Shown here piece by piece: positions 7,133 to 15,422 of a DNA stretch of 64,000 nucleotides. A program made the position numbers and the translations under genes. Position 1 is the first letter of the stretch. Every line of letters starts with the position of its first letter. The notes beneath the pieces are model-generated. The model was not told where the DNA came from. It made no database searches and worked only from the letters and a program-made list of their open reading frames with translations. The stretch covers positions 15,854-79,853 of the forward strand of contig JBBRLP010000006.1 in NCBI GenBank assembly GCA_038231295.1, written 5' to 3'. Source of the DNA: JANXLO01 sp038231295 (GTDB lineage Bacteria; Armatimonadota; Chthonomonadetes; Chthonomonadales; Chthonomonadaceae).

Positions 7133-9013
7133 CTACATTCGCCCTTCCTTCGAGGTAACGTATTTGTAGAGTTGATTGATGAGTTGGTTACGGCCATAGC
7201 CGCTCGGAATATAGACAAAATGGCCGCCCACCGAGCGTATCCACTCCCGCCCCTTCTCGCTCATATCGTGTCCGGCGAAGTTTTTGAGCAGGAGCAGCAT
7301 ATTCGACTTCCGAATGTCCGCCTCAAACTTCGAGGCTTTGTCGCTGCGCTTGCTGTCGCGCCACTTCACCTCCGCACACCCCAGCATCGCTTTTAGCTCC
7401 TCGCTTACGTGCTGGCGCGGCGATCCACCCAGAATCAGAATACGAAAGTCCTTGACGAACGGGCTGACGACGTTCAGATATTCCTGAATCGTCGTATCGG
7501 GCGGCTCCGGCTCTTCGGTCTCGTCCGCCTCTTCTCCGGGAGAGACACGACGATCCATGCCTTTCCGCAGACGCTCTGCGAGAATGGCATCCAGGATGCG
7601 GCTGTACTTCGGCTGCCCTTCCAGAAGCCGTGTTCCCGTCTCCAGCAGTGCGTTCCGCACTTCCACATTGGTCGGCGGCACATTCGCCTCGATACAGCGG
7701 TCCAGAATCGGCAACAGCTCTTTGCGGTCACCGGCGAGGGAACCGGCAGCTTTACCGAGGGCGGGCAGACGCTGAAGGAGCGCTCTGAAATCACTCAGTG
7801 CCGCCTCTTTGGATGCGGCCTTCTGCTTGCGGAGGGTCTCCTGCTCTCGCGCCAGGCGCAGGCTCTCCGCATTGCGCTCCCACTCCCACTGCAAGGCCAA
7901 CAGGCGTTCCGAGAGGCTCCGGGTTTCCGCCTCCAGTGCCGTATCGGCTATATCGGGCGACAGCGCGGAGAGGTAGCCCGCTTTTTTGGCAGCCTGACGC
8001 AGCAGGCTGTACGCCTCTGTCTGAAGGGTGTCTTCGGTGGCGAAGTGAGCCAGCGCCCGGTAGAGAATCTGCTGGGCGGCGGCAATGGCATTCAGCGTTC
8101 CCGAACGATAAGAGAGGGGCAGCAGGTCCGCCTCTTCGTTCTGCGTCCGGTGCCACTCCCAGGCGGTCTCGGCCTCTGCGGCCCCGGCGTAGCCCTGCGC
8201 GAGGGATTCCCACTGCTCGGGCAGAATTCCCGCTTCACAGTGGCGATAGTCCGCTTCAAAGCACGGGGCGGCAAAGCCTTCGCTCGCATAAGCGCGTTCC
8301 ATCTCCAGGGCGTTCCAGACCTCCTGAAAGTCCCCCATCAGAGCGCCGTCCAGTCGGGCAGAAGCGGCACGAGCCTGAATCCCGCACAGTTGGCTTGCCA
8401 GCGCACGCAGCCGAAAACAGAGCGAACGGTTGTGGCTGCCATCTGGGTACGCCAGTCCTTCGGCAAAGATCGCTTGAAACTGCCCGGAAAGCCCCTCAAT
8501 CTCGGCACGGAACGCCGCCAGAGACTTAGCCTGCATTCCATTGGCCGGAGGCGGGGTTTCAAGCCGGGCCGGTTCGGAAAACACGCTCTCCGGTGCCGTA
8601 GTGTGCGTCTCTGCCACACAGACAACCGCCCTTTCCGCTTCTGCGGAAGGCGGTGCTTCCAGAACGATCGGTGCAGGAAAAAAAGACAGCGATTCCGGGG
8701 CAGGTACGGTCGTCTCCGCAAGCGTCCTCTCTGCTTCTGATGGGACGAACGTTCCCGCAGTCAGACGACTCAGGCGGATTTCGCACTCTGCCAGCGCCTG
8801 TCGAAGTTCCGCCGTGATCTCAGCATCCTCATCCTGCTCCGCCGCAGTCAGTTCCTCGCCCAAACGCTGCAAAGCAAACTGGAGAAGCATACGCTGTTCC
8901 CGCTCCGCTCGCCTTTGGCTTCGGCGCTCCTTCACCTCCCCCAGATAGGTCTCCAGAGCCTCGCGTGAGTCAAAAATCTGTGCTGGAAATACGGCCTCAC
9001 TCTGTACGATCAT
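7133..9013 (-). CDS. Large protein with C-terminal DUF2325-like domain
   Basis: This 626-residue cytoplasmic protein is mostly charged and helical. It has a glutamate/arginine-rich N-terminus, a proline-rich linker around residues 110-165 and a long alpha-helical middle. The last roughly 100 residues start FRILILGGSPRQHVSEEL and include KFEADIRKSNMLLLLKNFAGHDM and HFVYIPSGYGRNQLINQL. These resemble DUF2325, a small Rossmann-like domain with a GG loop after strand one, a conserved HxxS/T-type loop and a G-x-S/N end. GAGGAG is ideally spaced for the second ATG (9013); one two codons earlier is possible. The function is unknown. Neighbours give no clear hint. Confidence 0.7.
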   Translation of the reverse strand: MIVQSEAVFPAQIFDSREALETYLGEVKERRSQRRAEREQRMLLQFALQRLGEELTAAEQDEDAEITAELRQALAECEIRLSRLTAGTFVPSEAERTLAETTVPAPESLSFFPAPIVLEAPPSAEAERAVVCVAETHTTAPESVFSEPARLETPPPANGMQAKSLAAFRAEIEGLSGQFQAIFAEGLAYPDGSHNRSLCFRLRALASQLCGIQARAASARLDGALMGDFQEVWNALEMERAYASEGFAAPCFEADYRHCEAGILPEQWESLAQGYAGAAEAETAWEWHRTQNEEADLLPLSYRSGTLNAIAAAQQILYRALAHFATEDTLQTEAYSLLRQAAKKAGYLSALSPDIADTALEAETRSLSERLLALQWEWERNAESLRLAREQETLRKQKAASKEAALSDFRALLQRLPALGKAAGSLAGDRKELLPILDRCIEANVPPTNVEVRNALLETGTRLLEGQPKYSRILDAILAERLRKGMDRRVSPGEEADETEEPEPPDTTIQEYLNVVSPFVKDFRILILGGSPRQHVSEELKAMLGCAEVKWRDSKRSDKASKFEADIRKSNMLLLLKNFAGHDMSEKGREWIRSVGGHFVYIPSGYGRNQLINQLYKYVTSKEGRM

Positions 9014-9049
9014 CCTCATCTCCTCTGCGAACCTGGTTGTCTCTGTCTG

Positions 9050-9556
9050 CTATGCGGGGATTGTGTGCGTCGCTTTCCATTGCTGGCGCAGATACTCGAT
9101 CTGGGCGGCGTGCTGAATGTCGTGTTCGTAGATTTCCACGACGAATTTCGCGACGGTCAGCGTGGTCGTATCCCAGGTGCGTGTGGCGTCGAACTCCTCT
9201 GCCGGGAGTTCGGCAAGGGAGACGTTCCAGGCCATACCCACCTGTTTTAACCATGCCTGAATGCCCTGCCAGTCGTCGAGCGCCGGGGCGAGGTCGGGTT
9301 CGAACTCCTCCCGGCTCATGGGCTTGCCCTCCGGCGAAAAGAGCGGTAGGGTCATCTGCTTCCAGGCCGCGACATGGTAGACAATCCCGGCAATGGAGCC
9401 GTTCTGCCCGATGCCCCACCGATGATCCAGCCAGTCGGGGCGGCTCCCCGCCAGCGCCTCCGCCTCCGTCAGGCTCTCTATCTGCTGAAGCAGGTAGGCA
9501 TAACTACGCTCCGCCCGATATTTCAAAAATGTTGCCAGTGTCTCCTGCATTTTCAT
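9050..9556 (-). CDS. DinB-like superfamily protein
   Basis: The 168-residue protein has the four-helix-bundle pattern of the DinB/YfiT metalloenzyme superfamily. It shows YHVAAWKQM in the middle (first metal-type histidine) and YEHDIQHAAQIEYLRQQW near the C-terminus (HxxxH pair). A WGIGQNGSIAG segment precedes the first histidine. Members include thiol-dependent transferases and damage-inducible proteins; the substrate cannot be assigned. It lies about 35 bases upstream of the DUF2325-like gene on the same strand and may be cotranscribed with it. Its own start has GGAAGGA upstream. Confidence 0.8.
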   Translation of the reverse strand: MKMQETLATFLKYRAERSYAYLLQQIESLTEAEALAGSRPDWLDHRWGIGQNGSIAGIVYHVAAWKQMTLPLFSPEGKPMSREEFEPDLAPALDDWQGIQAWLKQVGMAWNVSLAELPAEEFDATRTWDTTTLTVAKFVVEIYEHDIQHAAQIEYLRQQWKATHTIPA

Positions 9557-9694
9557 TCCTTCCGCTGTCGCTGTAACTTAACTTCGCCGTTCTTCGCCTA
9601 ATCAGGAAGGGATTATAGTCCGCCGTATCCAACTAGGTTTGCATTACGCCTTTCCCGAATTCGACACTCTCTACACTCTTTACTGGAGTTCACC

Positions 9695-10369
9695 ATGCTC
9701 ACTCGAAAACGCTTTACACTCTCCCCACTGGCCGGTCTTGCGCTGGCCTTCCTGCTCGTTGGCGGCCTGACGGGGCTGCACTTCACCGCGCATCCGGCCC
9801 ACGCGCAGGTCGCTCCCCAGGCTGCCGACGTTCCCGGCCAGCCCCCGAAAGAGGTACAGGACCTGCTCACCGCGCTGGACGACCTCGACGTGATGCATGT
9901 CCTGCTGCCGCTGAAACTGACCCCGGAGCAGATGGACAAACTCGCCACGGCCATTACGAACGCCAAAACGGACTATGATAAAAAAGCGACCGCCCTCAGC
10001 AGTGCGCCGCTGCTCAAAATGGCGGACGAGATACGCACGACGCGCAAAAAAGCCATAAGCGGCACCACTATTCCGACCGATTTCGACGACCGGGTGAAAG
10101 CCATCCAGAAAGATGTCAGCACCAAACGCAAGGACATTGACACGCAGAACATCCTGAGCGTCAGCGCCGTCTGCAAGACCATTCTCACTGCCGAGCAGTT
10201 CGGCATCTGCGTCAAACTGGAAAAAGACGCCTACAAGCAGTTGAAACGCTATAACGATCAGGCGACCGACGCGCAGTACTTCAATGCCTATATTATGGAT
10301 GTCTTCATCAGCAATCCCCGCATCGTTCCCCTCCTCAAAGAGATGAAAGTGGCGCAGACGCCCAAATAA
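9695..10369 (+). CDS. Secreted protein of unknown function
   Basis: This 224-residue protein has a Sec signal peptide of about 35 residues (basic LTRKRF, hydrophobic core, AHAQV cleavage region). The mature part is helical and lysine-rich, with LLPLKLTPEQMDKLATAI resembling short helical periplasmic proteins that bind or sense at the envelope. The second half contains AVCKTILTAEQFGICVKLE with two cysteines that could form a disulfide. No family is recognised. CTGGAG lies before the ATG. The gene converges on trxA with a strong hairpin between them. Confidence 0.75.
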   Translation: MLTRKRFTLSPLAGLALAFLLVGGLTGLHFTAHPAHAQVAPQAADVPGQPPKEVQDLLTALDDLDVMHVLLPLKLTPEQMDKLATAITNAKTDYDKKATALSSAPLLKMADEIRTTRKKAISGTTIPTDFDDRVKAIQKDVSTKRKDIDTQNILSVSAVCKTILTAEQFGICVKLEKDAYKQLKRYNDQATDAQYFNAYIMDVFISNPRIVPLLKEMKVAQTPK

Positions 10370-10373
10370 AAAC

Positions 10374-10403
10374 AGGGCCGGATGCCACCCGGCATCCGGC
10401 CCT
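10374..10403. terminator. Rho-independent terminator between convergent genes
   Basis: AGGGCCGGATGCC pairs perfectly with GGCATCCGGCCCT around an ACCC loop (13 bp). The A-rich tract at 10365-10372 reads as a T-tract on the minus strand, so it terminates trxA most clearly and may also end the secreted-protein transcript. Confidence 0.85.
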
Positions 10404-10421
10404 GCGCCGTTGAGATCGCTT

Positions 10422-10739
10422 CTAAATCAGCGATTCCAGTTTCGCGGAGATGGTGCTTTTCGGCACCGCGCCGACGACCTGATCCACAACTTTGCCGCCT
10501 TTGAAGTAGAGTAGCGTCGGGATGGACATAATATTGTACTTCTGCGCGATCTCCGGCTCACTGTCCACGTCGCACTTGAAAACCTTCGCCTTGCCCTCGT
10601 ATTCGTTCGAGATCGCGTCCACATGAGGACCGATCATTTTACAGGGGCCACACCACTCCGCCCAAAAATCTACCAGCACAGGGATGGGGGACTGAAGCAC
10701 GTCCTGCTCGAATTGGCTGGTCGTAATCACATTACTCAT
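10422..10739 (-). CDS. trxA: Thioredoxin
   Basis: A 105-residue classical thioredoxin. The active site WCGPC has its cysteines at residues 30 and 33, preceded by VLVDFWAE. The cis-proline motif SIPTLLYFKGG is also present. It reduces cytoplasmic disulfides using NADPH-thioredoxin reductase and supplies electrons to methionine sulfoxide reductases, which is relevant because msrB and an MsrP-like operon lie in this window. GAGGAG precedes the ATG. A GGAAC-N18-GTA sequence upstream weakly resembles an ECF promoter. Confidence 0.97.
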   Translation of the reverse strand: MSNVITTSQFEQDVLQSPIPVLVDFWAEWCGPCKMIGPHVDAISNEYEGKAKVFKCDVDSEPEIAQKYNIMSIPTLLYFKGGKVVDQVVGAVPKSTISAKLESLI

Positions 10740-10833
10740 GTTCTTCTCCTCGAAAAAGGGTAAGGCGGCGCCGGCTGAGCGCCACAGCGCACCGCCGTGT
10801 CAACAGGCTCACGAAAGCCTCTTCGTTCTGTGC

Positions 10834-10859
10834 TACGAACCGTCCTAAAGGGAAGTTCC
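10834..10859 (-). promoter_or_regulatory. Weak ECF-type promoter candidate upstream of trxA
   Basis: On the minus strand GGAAC (10855-10859) is followed after 18 bases by GTA (10834-10836), about 95 bases before the trxA start. The spacing equals that of the candidate boxes upstream of the ECF sigma operon and msrB, but the -10 part matches only two of three bases. This is suggestive only. Confidence 0.25.
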
Positions 10860-10905
10860 GGCTTGTTTTACTCACCTTATCTGTTCCACACGCAAGCAAG
10901 GAGAT

Positions 10906-10931
10906 AGCAAAGGATTGACACCCTTCTTTGC
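10906..10931 (+). repeat. Degenerate copy of the AGCAAAGGGTTGACACCC hairpin repeat
   Basis: The sequence AGCAAAGGATTGACACCCTT followed by CTTTGC is a diverged copy of a hairpin motif also found at 19818-19837, 20041-20060 (inverted) and 56436-56459. The surrounding 10740-11066 stretch holds no convincing gene. Bases 10952-10969 (CGCCTGCGTAAGGTGAGT) recur inverted at 19758-19775, next to another copy of this repeat. Confidence 0.6.
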
Positions 10932-11066
10932 ATTGGGGCAATTTGGTTGTCCGCCTGCGTAAGGTGAGTTATTTTATTCCTGCGCCTGCCGGGCGATCGT
11001 ACTCGTCTGGGGTACAATAGAGGGGAAACCGAAAGGGATGTGTCTCGCGCCCTTCCGACACGGCGT

Positions 11067-11107
11067 AAAAAACCGGCCCGATGCAAAACATCTGCGTCGC
11101 AGCCGGT
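11067..11107 (-). terminator. Rho-independent terminator downstream of the cold-shock gene
   Basis: On the minus strand ACCGGC pairs with GCCGGT enclosing a smaller GATG/CATC stem, followed by six T residues (A-run at 11067-11072 on plus). It lies about 140 nt after the csp stop, so the cold-shock transcript would carry a long 3' tail or a processed 3' RNA. Confidence 0.65.
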
Positions 11108-11244
11108 AAGGGGAGGCGCCTGCCAGGGCAGGCCGATGATTAGGATGAAAGTATTACAGGGAAAGAGAACGCAGCAGCGATTCCACACAGGCATCGCTTG
11201 ATGTGTAAAATTGCTTGTGATTAGGCACTATTCGCAGAAAGGGA

Positions 11245-11445
11245 CTACTGTCCGGCCACATTCGCAGCCTGCGGGCCTTTGGCCCCATCCACGATCTCAA
11301 AGGTCACTTCCTGGCCTTCGGCAAGGGTCTTGAAACCCTCTTTGACGATGGCGGAGTAGTGAACGAAAATGTCTTTGCCTTCCGTAGTCTCAATGAAGCC
11401 GTAGCCTTTGGCGTCGTTGAACCACTTTACTTTTCCAGATGCCAT
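11245..11445 (-). CDS. Cold-shock protein (CspA family)
   Basis: This 66-residue protein is a single cold-shock OB-fold. RNP1 is KGYGFIE and RNP2 is DIFVHYSAI; VKWFN and GPQAANV are also typical. It binds single-stranded RNA and melts secondary structure. TAAGGAGG gives a strong ribosome site before the ATG. Transcription starts from a near-consensus promoter at 11500-11528, and the mRNA begins with a 10-bp hairpin. Confidence 0.97.
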   Translation of the reverse strand: MASGKVKWFNDAKGYGFIETTEGKDIFVHYSAIVKEGFKTLAEGQEVTFEIVDGAKGPQAANVAGQ

Positions 11446-11473
11446 ACTGTAGAATCCTCCTTACGGTAGTTCG

Positions 11474-11495
11474 CGTCTGAGTTCCAACTCAGACG
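11474..11495 (-). promoter_or_regulatory. 5'-terminal hairpin of the cold-shock mRNA
   Basis: CGTCTGAGTT (11474-11483) is the exact reverse complement of 11486-11495. The predicted transcription start near 11493 places this stem at the very 5' end of the csp mRNA, about 25 nt before the ribosome site. It may protect the RNA from decay or act in temperature control. Confidence 0.55.
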
Positions 11496-11499
11496 GACA

Positions 11500-11528
11500 A
11501 GTATATCACCTCGTGTTAACCTTGTCAA
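11500..11528 (-). promoter_or_regulatory. Sigma-70 promoter of the cold-shock gene
   Basis: On the minus strand TTGACA (11523-11528) and TATACT (11500-11505) are separated by 17 bases. The -35 hexamer is part of a small dyad, TGTCA-N7-TGACA (11523-11539), shared with the upstream region of the divergent ppa gene. Confidence 0.8.
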
Positions 11529-11575
11529 CGATTGTGACAAAAAAACTTCAAATCAGCAACTCAGGAGTGCAGGAC

Positions 11576-12085
11576 ATGAATTTCAATGAGATACCACTTG
11601 GGGAAAGAGCGCCCGTAGAGGTAAATGTCGTTATCGAGATTCCCCGTGGAACTAGCAATAAAGTGGAATATGACCCCGATTGGAATGTGTTCAGACTGGA
11701 TCGTGTCCTCTACTCGCCTCTCTACTATCCCTGCGAATACGGCTTCGTCTGCGACACCATGTTTGAGGATGGAGACCCGCTTGACATTCTGGTGCTGACG
11801 GCGCAGCCCACCTTCACCGGGTGCGTCCTCGTGGCGCGGCCTGTCGGGGTGCTGAAAATGGGCGACGACAAAGGACGCGACGACAAAATCCTTGCGGTCT
11901 CCGCCCACGATCCCCGTTTCGAGACCGTCAGTAATCTCGAGGATGTCTACGAACACCGTCTGCGTGAAATCCTGCACTTCTTCGCCGTCTACAAAGACCT
12001 GGAGAACAAAGAGGTTCGCATAGACGGCTGGGAGCCTGCCGAAGTCGCGCAGCAGCTCATCCTGCAGTATCAGGTCAAACGCTGA
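11576..12085 (+). CDS. ppa: Inorganic pyrophosphatase
   Basis: This is a family I soluble pyrophosphatase of 169 residues from the preferred ATG, which hydrolyses PPi to phosphate and pulls biosynthetic reactions forward. The signature DGDPLDILV carries the metal-binding aspartates. IEIPRGTSNKVEYD, YPCEYGF and KGRDDKILAV are also canonical. The frame extends upstream to 11513, but that segment overlaps the csp promoter. The ATG at 11576 has AGGAG nearby and aligns with the family start. Confidence 0.96.
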   Translation: MNFNEIPLGERAPVEVNVVIEIPRGTSNKVEYDPDWNVFRLDRVLYSPLYYPCEYGFVCDTMFEDGDPLDILVLTAQPTFTGCVLVARPVGVLKMGDDKGRDDKILAVSAHDPRFETVSNLEDVYEHRLREILHFFAVYKDLENKEVRIDGWEPAEVAQQLILQYQVKR

Positions 12086-12095
12086 GTTTTCGCTC

Positions 12096-12124
12096 TTGCG
12101 GCAGGAACGATTCTATGCTACACT
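12096..12124 (+). promoter_or_regulatory. Possible promoter upstream of cysE
   Basis: TTGCGG (12096-12101) and TACACT (12119-12124) are 17 bases apart in the ppa-cysE gap. The hexamers match the consensus only partly. It would give cysE and the genes after it a start separate from ppa. Confidence 0.4.
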
Positions 12125-12212
12125 TGCATGGTGAAAAAGTGGGCTGTGGTTCCGCTTCTGGAACTTTTGCCGCCTATCGAATGTAGTTACTCTACCGGCT
12201 TATCCTGCATTC

Positions 12213-13025
12213 GTGAGAGACAACGACGTGTTTCAACGCCTACAAGAAGATATTCGCACCGTTCTGGAAAAAGACCCTGCGGCCCGCAGCGTTCTGGAAG
12301 CCCTGACCTATCCGGGCCTCCACGCCCTGTGGGCGCATAGGGTGGCGCATGGCCTCTGGAACCGCCGTTTCAAGCTGCTGGCCCGGCTGATTTCGCAGAT
12401 CAGTCGTTCCCTGACGGGTATCGAAATCCATCCTGGAGCCACCATCGGGCGGCGGTTTTTCATAGACCACGGCATGGGAATCGTCATTGGTGAGACCGCC
12501 ATCGTCGGCGACGATGTCCTGCTGTATCATCAGGTGACCCTGGGCGGAACGAGCCTGGAGCGCACCAAGCGGCACCCGACGCTCGGCAACGGCGTCCTGG
12601 TGGGAATGGGCGCGAAAATCCTCGGCCCTATCACCATCGGCGACTACTGCAAGATCGGCGCGAATGCCGTCGTCAATAAGGATATACCGGCCCACTGTAC
12701 GGTTGTCGGCATACCGGGCCGTATCGTGCGGCGGGATGGCGAGCGCATCGAGGAAGAACACGGCGCTCAGGTGATGGACAACATCATCAACCGGGTAGAT
12801 CCGCGTGACGCGACTATTCGCGAAATGCGGCAGCGGCTGGAACTGCTCGAACAGCACAGCGAAAAGCTGGAGCTGTTGATTCAGCGTATCGAAGACCATG
12901 AAGGGCTGTATCATGCCCACGACACCCAGACCCACTCTGTGCGAAAGCCCTCCTGCGTCCATGACGACGACAATCTGTCCGACGCCGACTATGCCTGTCC
13001 GCCCTTCTCCGATGACAATGAGTGA
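12213..13025 (+). CDS. cysE: Serine O-acetyltransferase
   Basis: A 270-residue left-handed beta-helix (hexapeptide repeat) acetyltransferase that makes O-acetylserine from serine and acetyl-CoA for cysteine synthesis. Typical blocks are GIEIHPGATIGRRFFIDHGMGIVIGET, the YHQVTLGGT loop, KRHPTLGNGVLVGMGAKILG and the end of the helix NAVVNKDIPAHCTVVGIPGRIV. Residues beyond about 190 form a charged coiled-coil-like tail of about 80 residues, longer than in short SATs. A GTG at 12213 or a second GTG at 12228 may be the start; the GAGAG between them favours the second. Confidence 0.93.
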   Translation: MRDNDVFQRLQEDIRTVLEKDPAARSVLEALTYPGLHALWAHRVAHGLWNRRFKLLARLISQISRSLTGIEIHPGATIGRRFFIDHGMGIVIGETAIVGDDVLLYHQVTLGGTSLERTKRHPTLGNGVLVGMGAKILGPITIGDYCKIGANAVVNKDIPAHCTVVGIPGRIVRRDGERIEEEHGAQVMDNIINRVDPRDATIREMRQRLELLEQHSEKLELLIQRIEDHEGLYHAHDTQTHSVRKPSCVHDDDNLSDADYACPPFSDDNE

Positions 13026-13039
13026 GGTAATATCCTAAC

Positions 13040-14617
13040 GTGTCTGTTACATCCACCGTATCTCGGTCCGCCCGCCGTTCGCCTGTCCGGCGCGCTGTCC
13101 TCATCACGACCCTGCTGGCATTTGGTGTCGGTGGCGCGGCTGTCGGCGTTCTGGCTCATGTTCCCGACGATCAGATCGCGCCCGGCGTCCATGTCGGCAG
13201 CCTTGACCTGAGCGGTAAATCCCTTCAGGACGCCCGCACGGCGCTGGAGCGATGGGCAGAGACGCAGCAGGCCACCGTGCTGACCCTGCATTTCGCCCCG
13301 GACAGCAATATCGCCAAATCCTGGAAGCCGGAGGCGCGAAAATTGGGCCTCGGCATTGACGTGCCTGCGACCCTGGCCGCGGCAGGCAAAGTGGGACACG
13401 ACAGCGTCCTCGGGCAGGTCTCCCACTGGATCAGCGGTGGCAAGACGTTTACCGTCGCGCCGGTGGCCTCAGTAGACAGCGCGAAACTCCGCACCTACCT
13501 GACCAATCAGATCGCACAGGACATCTATCGGCCCGCCAAACGCGCCCAGATTCTGCCCACCAAAGGCGGCGGCTTCGGGCTGCGGCATGAACAGAATGGG
13601 ATCACGCTCGACAAAGACGCTTCTGCTCAGGCCGTTACCGACGCCTGGAACCGTACCCTCGCCCCGACGCAGACACCCGCTTCGGTAGACCCGCCGACGA
13701 CAGCCCCCACTGAGGGCCGTTCTCCCGCCACTCCTACCCACGACAGCCTTCTGGACGGCCCCGAAGTGACGCTGACCCCGAAGATCATCGTGCCGGAACT
13801 GACCGCCGCCGATCTGGAGCAGATAGATGGCAAACTCGCGGAGTTCAGCACCTACTACTCTGGCACCCGCAACCGCCGCGACAATATCGTCCTCGCCGTC
13901 AAACACATAGATGGGACCCTGCTGCGGGCCGGGGAGACCTTCTCCTACAACAAGACAGTCGGGCCGCGTGACAGCGAAGCGGGCTTCAAGCCTGCGCCGC
14001 AGTACGTTCACGGCAAACACGTCATGGGCGAAGGCGGTGGCATCTGTCAGGTCTCCAGCACCCTGTTCAACGCCGCGCTGCTCTCCTCCCTTAAGATCGT
14101 GCAGCGCCAGAACCACTCCATGCCGGTCGGGTATCTGCGGCATGGCCGCGATGCCACCGCCGTCTACGGGGCGATTGATATGCAGTTCCAGAACGACACG
14201 CCCGCGCCGCTCTACATCCGCGCTTCCGCGAACGGTGGCCTGCTGGTCTTCAGTATCTTCGGCAAGCGCACACCGGGCCGGGAAGTCGTGCTGCAAAAAG
14301 GCAAAGAGACCAACGTAGGTTCTCCGGTCGAGACGCATCCCGACCCGCATATCGCGGCAGGGCGGCGCATCGTCGAGGAGCGCGGGAGTCCCGGCATTCA
14401 CGTCACCTGGGTTCGCATCATCAAAGACAACGGGCAGGTCGTGAAGCGGGAGACATTCGCCTCCCACTACACCGCGTTTCCGACCATCGTCGCCGTCGGA
14501 ACCCGTGCGCCCAAAACGTCCGCTCCTAAGCCCGTTTCCAACCCGCCCGGAACCGTCCCGCCCTCCACCACGCCGGGAACGACGCCTGCGCCTCCGGCCA
14601 AATCGCCCGGCGCCTGA
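13040..14617 (+). CDS. VanW family protein with YoaR-like N-terminus
   Basis: A 525-residue envelope protein. A membrane anchor lies near residues 14-37, followed by a YoaR-type peptidoglycan-binding-like region (GVHVGSLDLSGKSLQDA is its usual opening). The VanW domain covers about 290-430, with FSYNKTVGPR, GGGICQVSSTLFNAAL and MPVGYLRHGRDA. After it comes a G5-like or linker stretch, then a proline/threonine-rich tail of about 35 residues suited to spanning the wall. VanW proteins are cell-wall-associated with no settled biochemical role. The GTG start lies 14 bases after the cysE stop. Confidence 0.88.
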   Translation: MSVTSTVSRSARRSPVRRAVLITTLLAFGVGGAAVGVLAHVPDDQIAPGVHVGSLDLSGKSLQDARTALERWAETQQATVLTLHFAPDSNIAKSWKPEARKLGLGIDVPATLAAAGKVGHDSVLGQVSHWISGGKTFTVAPVASVDSAKLRTYLTNQIAQDIYRPAKRAQILPTKGGGFGLRHEQNGITLDKDASAQAVTDAWNRTLAPTQTPASVDPPTTAPTEGRSPATPTHDSLLDGPEVTLTPKIIVPELTAADLEQIDGKLAEFSTYYSGTRNRRDNIVLAVKHIDGTLLRAGETFSYNKTVGPRDSEAGFKPAPQYVHGKHVMGEGGGICQVSSTLFNAALLSSLKIVQRQNHSMPVGYLRHGRDATAVYGAIDMQFQNDTPAPLYIRASANGGLLVFSIFGKRTPGREVVLQKGKETNVGSPVETHPDPHIAAGRRIVEERGSPGIHVTWVRIIKDNGQVVKRETFASHYTAFPTIVAVGTRAPKTSAPKPVSNPPGTVPPSTTPGTTPAPPAKSPGA

Positions 14618-14645
14618 GCGGGGCAGGCATCTCGTCTGGAGGCTC

Positions 14646-15422
14646 ATGCTCTTTCTCGTCGCCACTCCCATCGGCAATCTCAGCGACATCTCGCTGCGTG
14701 CGCTGGAAACGCTCCGCCTCGCCGATTTCGTCGCCAGCGAAGATACCCGCAAAACCGGGATGCTGCTGAAGCATTTCGAGATTTCCAAGCCGCAGATCGC
14801 GTTCCACGAGCATAACGAAGAGCGGGCCAGCGAACGTATCCTGAACCTGTTGCGCGAAGGCAAGAGCGTCGCGCTGGTGACGGATGCGGGAACGCCCGGC
14901 ATTGCCGACCCCGGCTACCGCATCGTCCGCAAGGCCATAGACGCCAATCTGCCCTTCACCATGATTCCTGGCCCGACCGGTCTCATCATGGCGCTGGTCC
15001 TCTCCGGTCTCGCCGTCCATGCCTTCACCTTTCGCGGCTTTCCGCCTCGCAAACCCGGCCCGCGCAAACGTTTCTTTGGCCTTGACCGCTTCTCTCCCCA
15101 CACCCTGATCTTCTATGAAAGCCCACACCGTCTTGTCGCCTGCCTGCGGGACGCGCTGGAGGTCTATGGAGACCGCCCGACCGCCGTCGCCAACGACCTG
15201 ACCAAGAAGTTCGAGAAGATGGAGCGCGGTCTGCTTTCGGAACTGCTGACAAGCCTCTCCGCCCAGAACCTGCGCGGCGAGTATATCTTCGTGATAGCAG
15301 GGCTGCCCGGTGGCGGTTTCACGGAAGAGGCCGGAGATGCCGAAGCCCCCGACGAGACCGAAAACGCAGAGGAGCGGGATACCGACGCGGAGGACGAGGC
15401 TGTGGACGGTGCGGATGCGTAA
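14646..15422 (+). CDS. rsmI: 16S rRNA (cytidine(1402)-2'-O)-methyltransferase
   Basis: A 258-residue SAM-dependent methyltransferase of the tetrapyrrole-methylase fold. It begins LFLVATPIGNLSDISLRA and includes ASEDTRKT, LVTDAGTPGIADPGYRIV and IPGPTGLIMAL, all diagnostic of RsmI. It modifies C1402 in the ribosomal decoding centre. The C-terminal 35 residues are a very acidic tail (Glu/Asp/Ala) not needed for the fold. The ATG at 14646 has GGAGG only three bases upstream, unusually close. Its end overlaps the next gene by 8 bases. Confidence 0.94.
   Translation: MLFLVATPIGNLSDISLRALETLRLADFVASEDTRKTGMLLKHFEISKPQIAFHEHNEERASERILNLLREGKSVALVTDAGTPGIADPGYRIVRKAIDANLPFTMIPGPTGLIMALVLSGLAVHAFTFRGFPPRKPGPRKRFFGLDRFSPHTLIFYESPHRLVACLRDALEVYGDRPTAVANDLTKKFEKMERGLLSELLTSLSAQNLRGEYIFVIAGLPGGGFTEEAGDAEAPDETENAEERDTDAEDEAVDGADA

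Noticed and set aside
10877..11194. Minus-strand frame between trxA and the cold-shock gene
   Set aside because: It overlaps the csp terminator and repeat motifs, has no ribosome site and shows no protein features.
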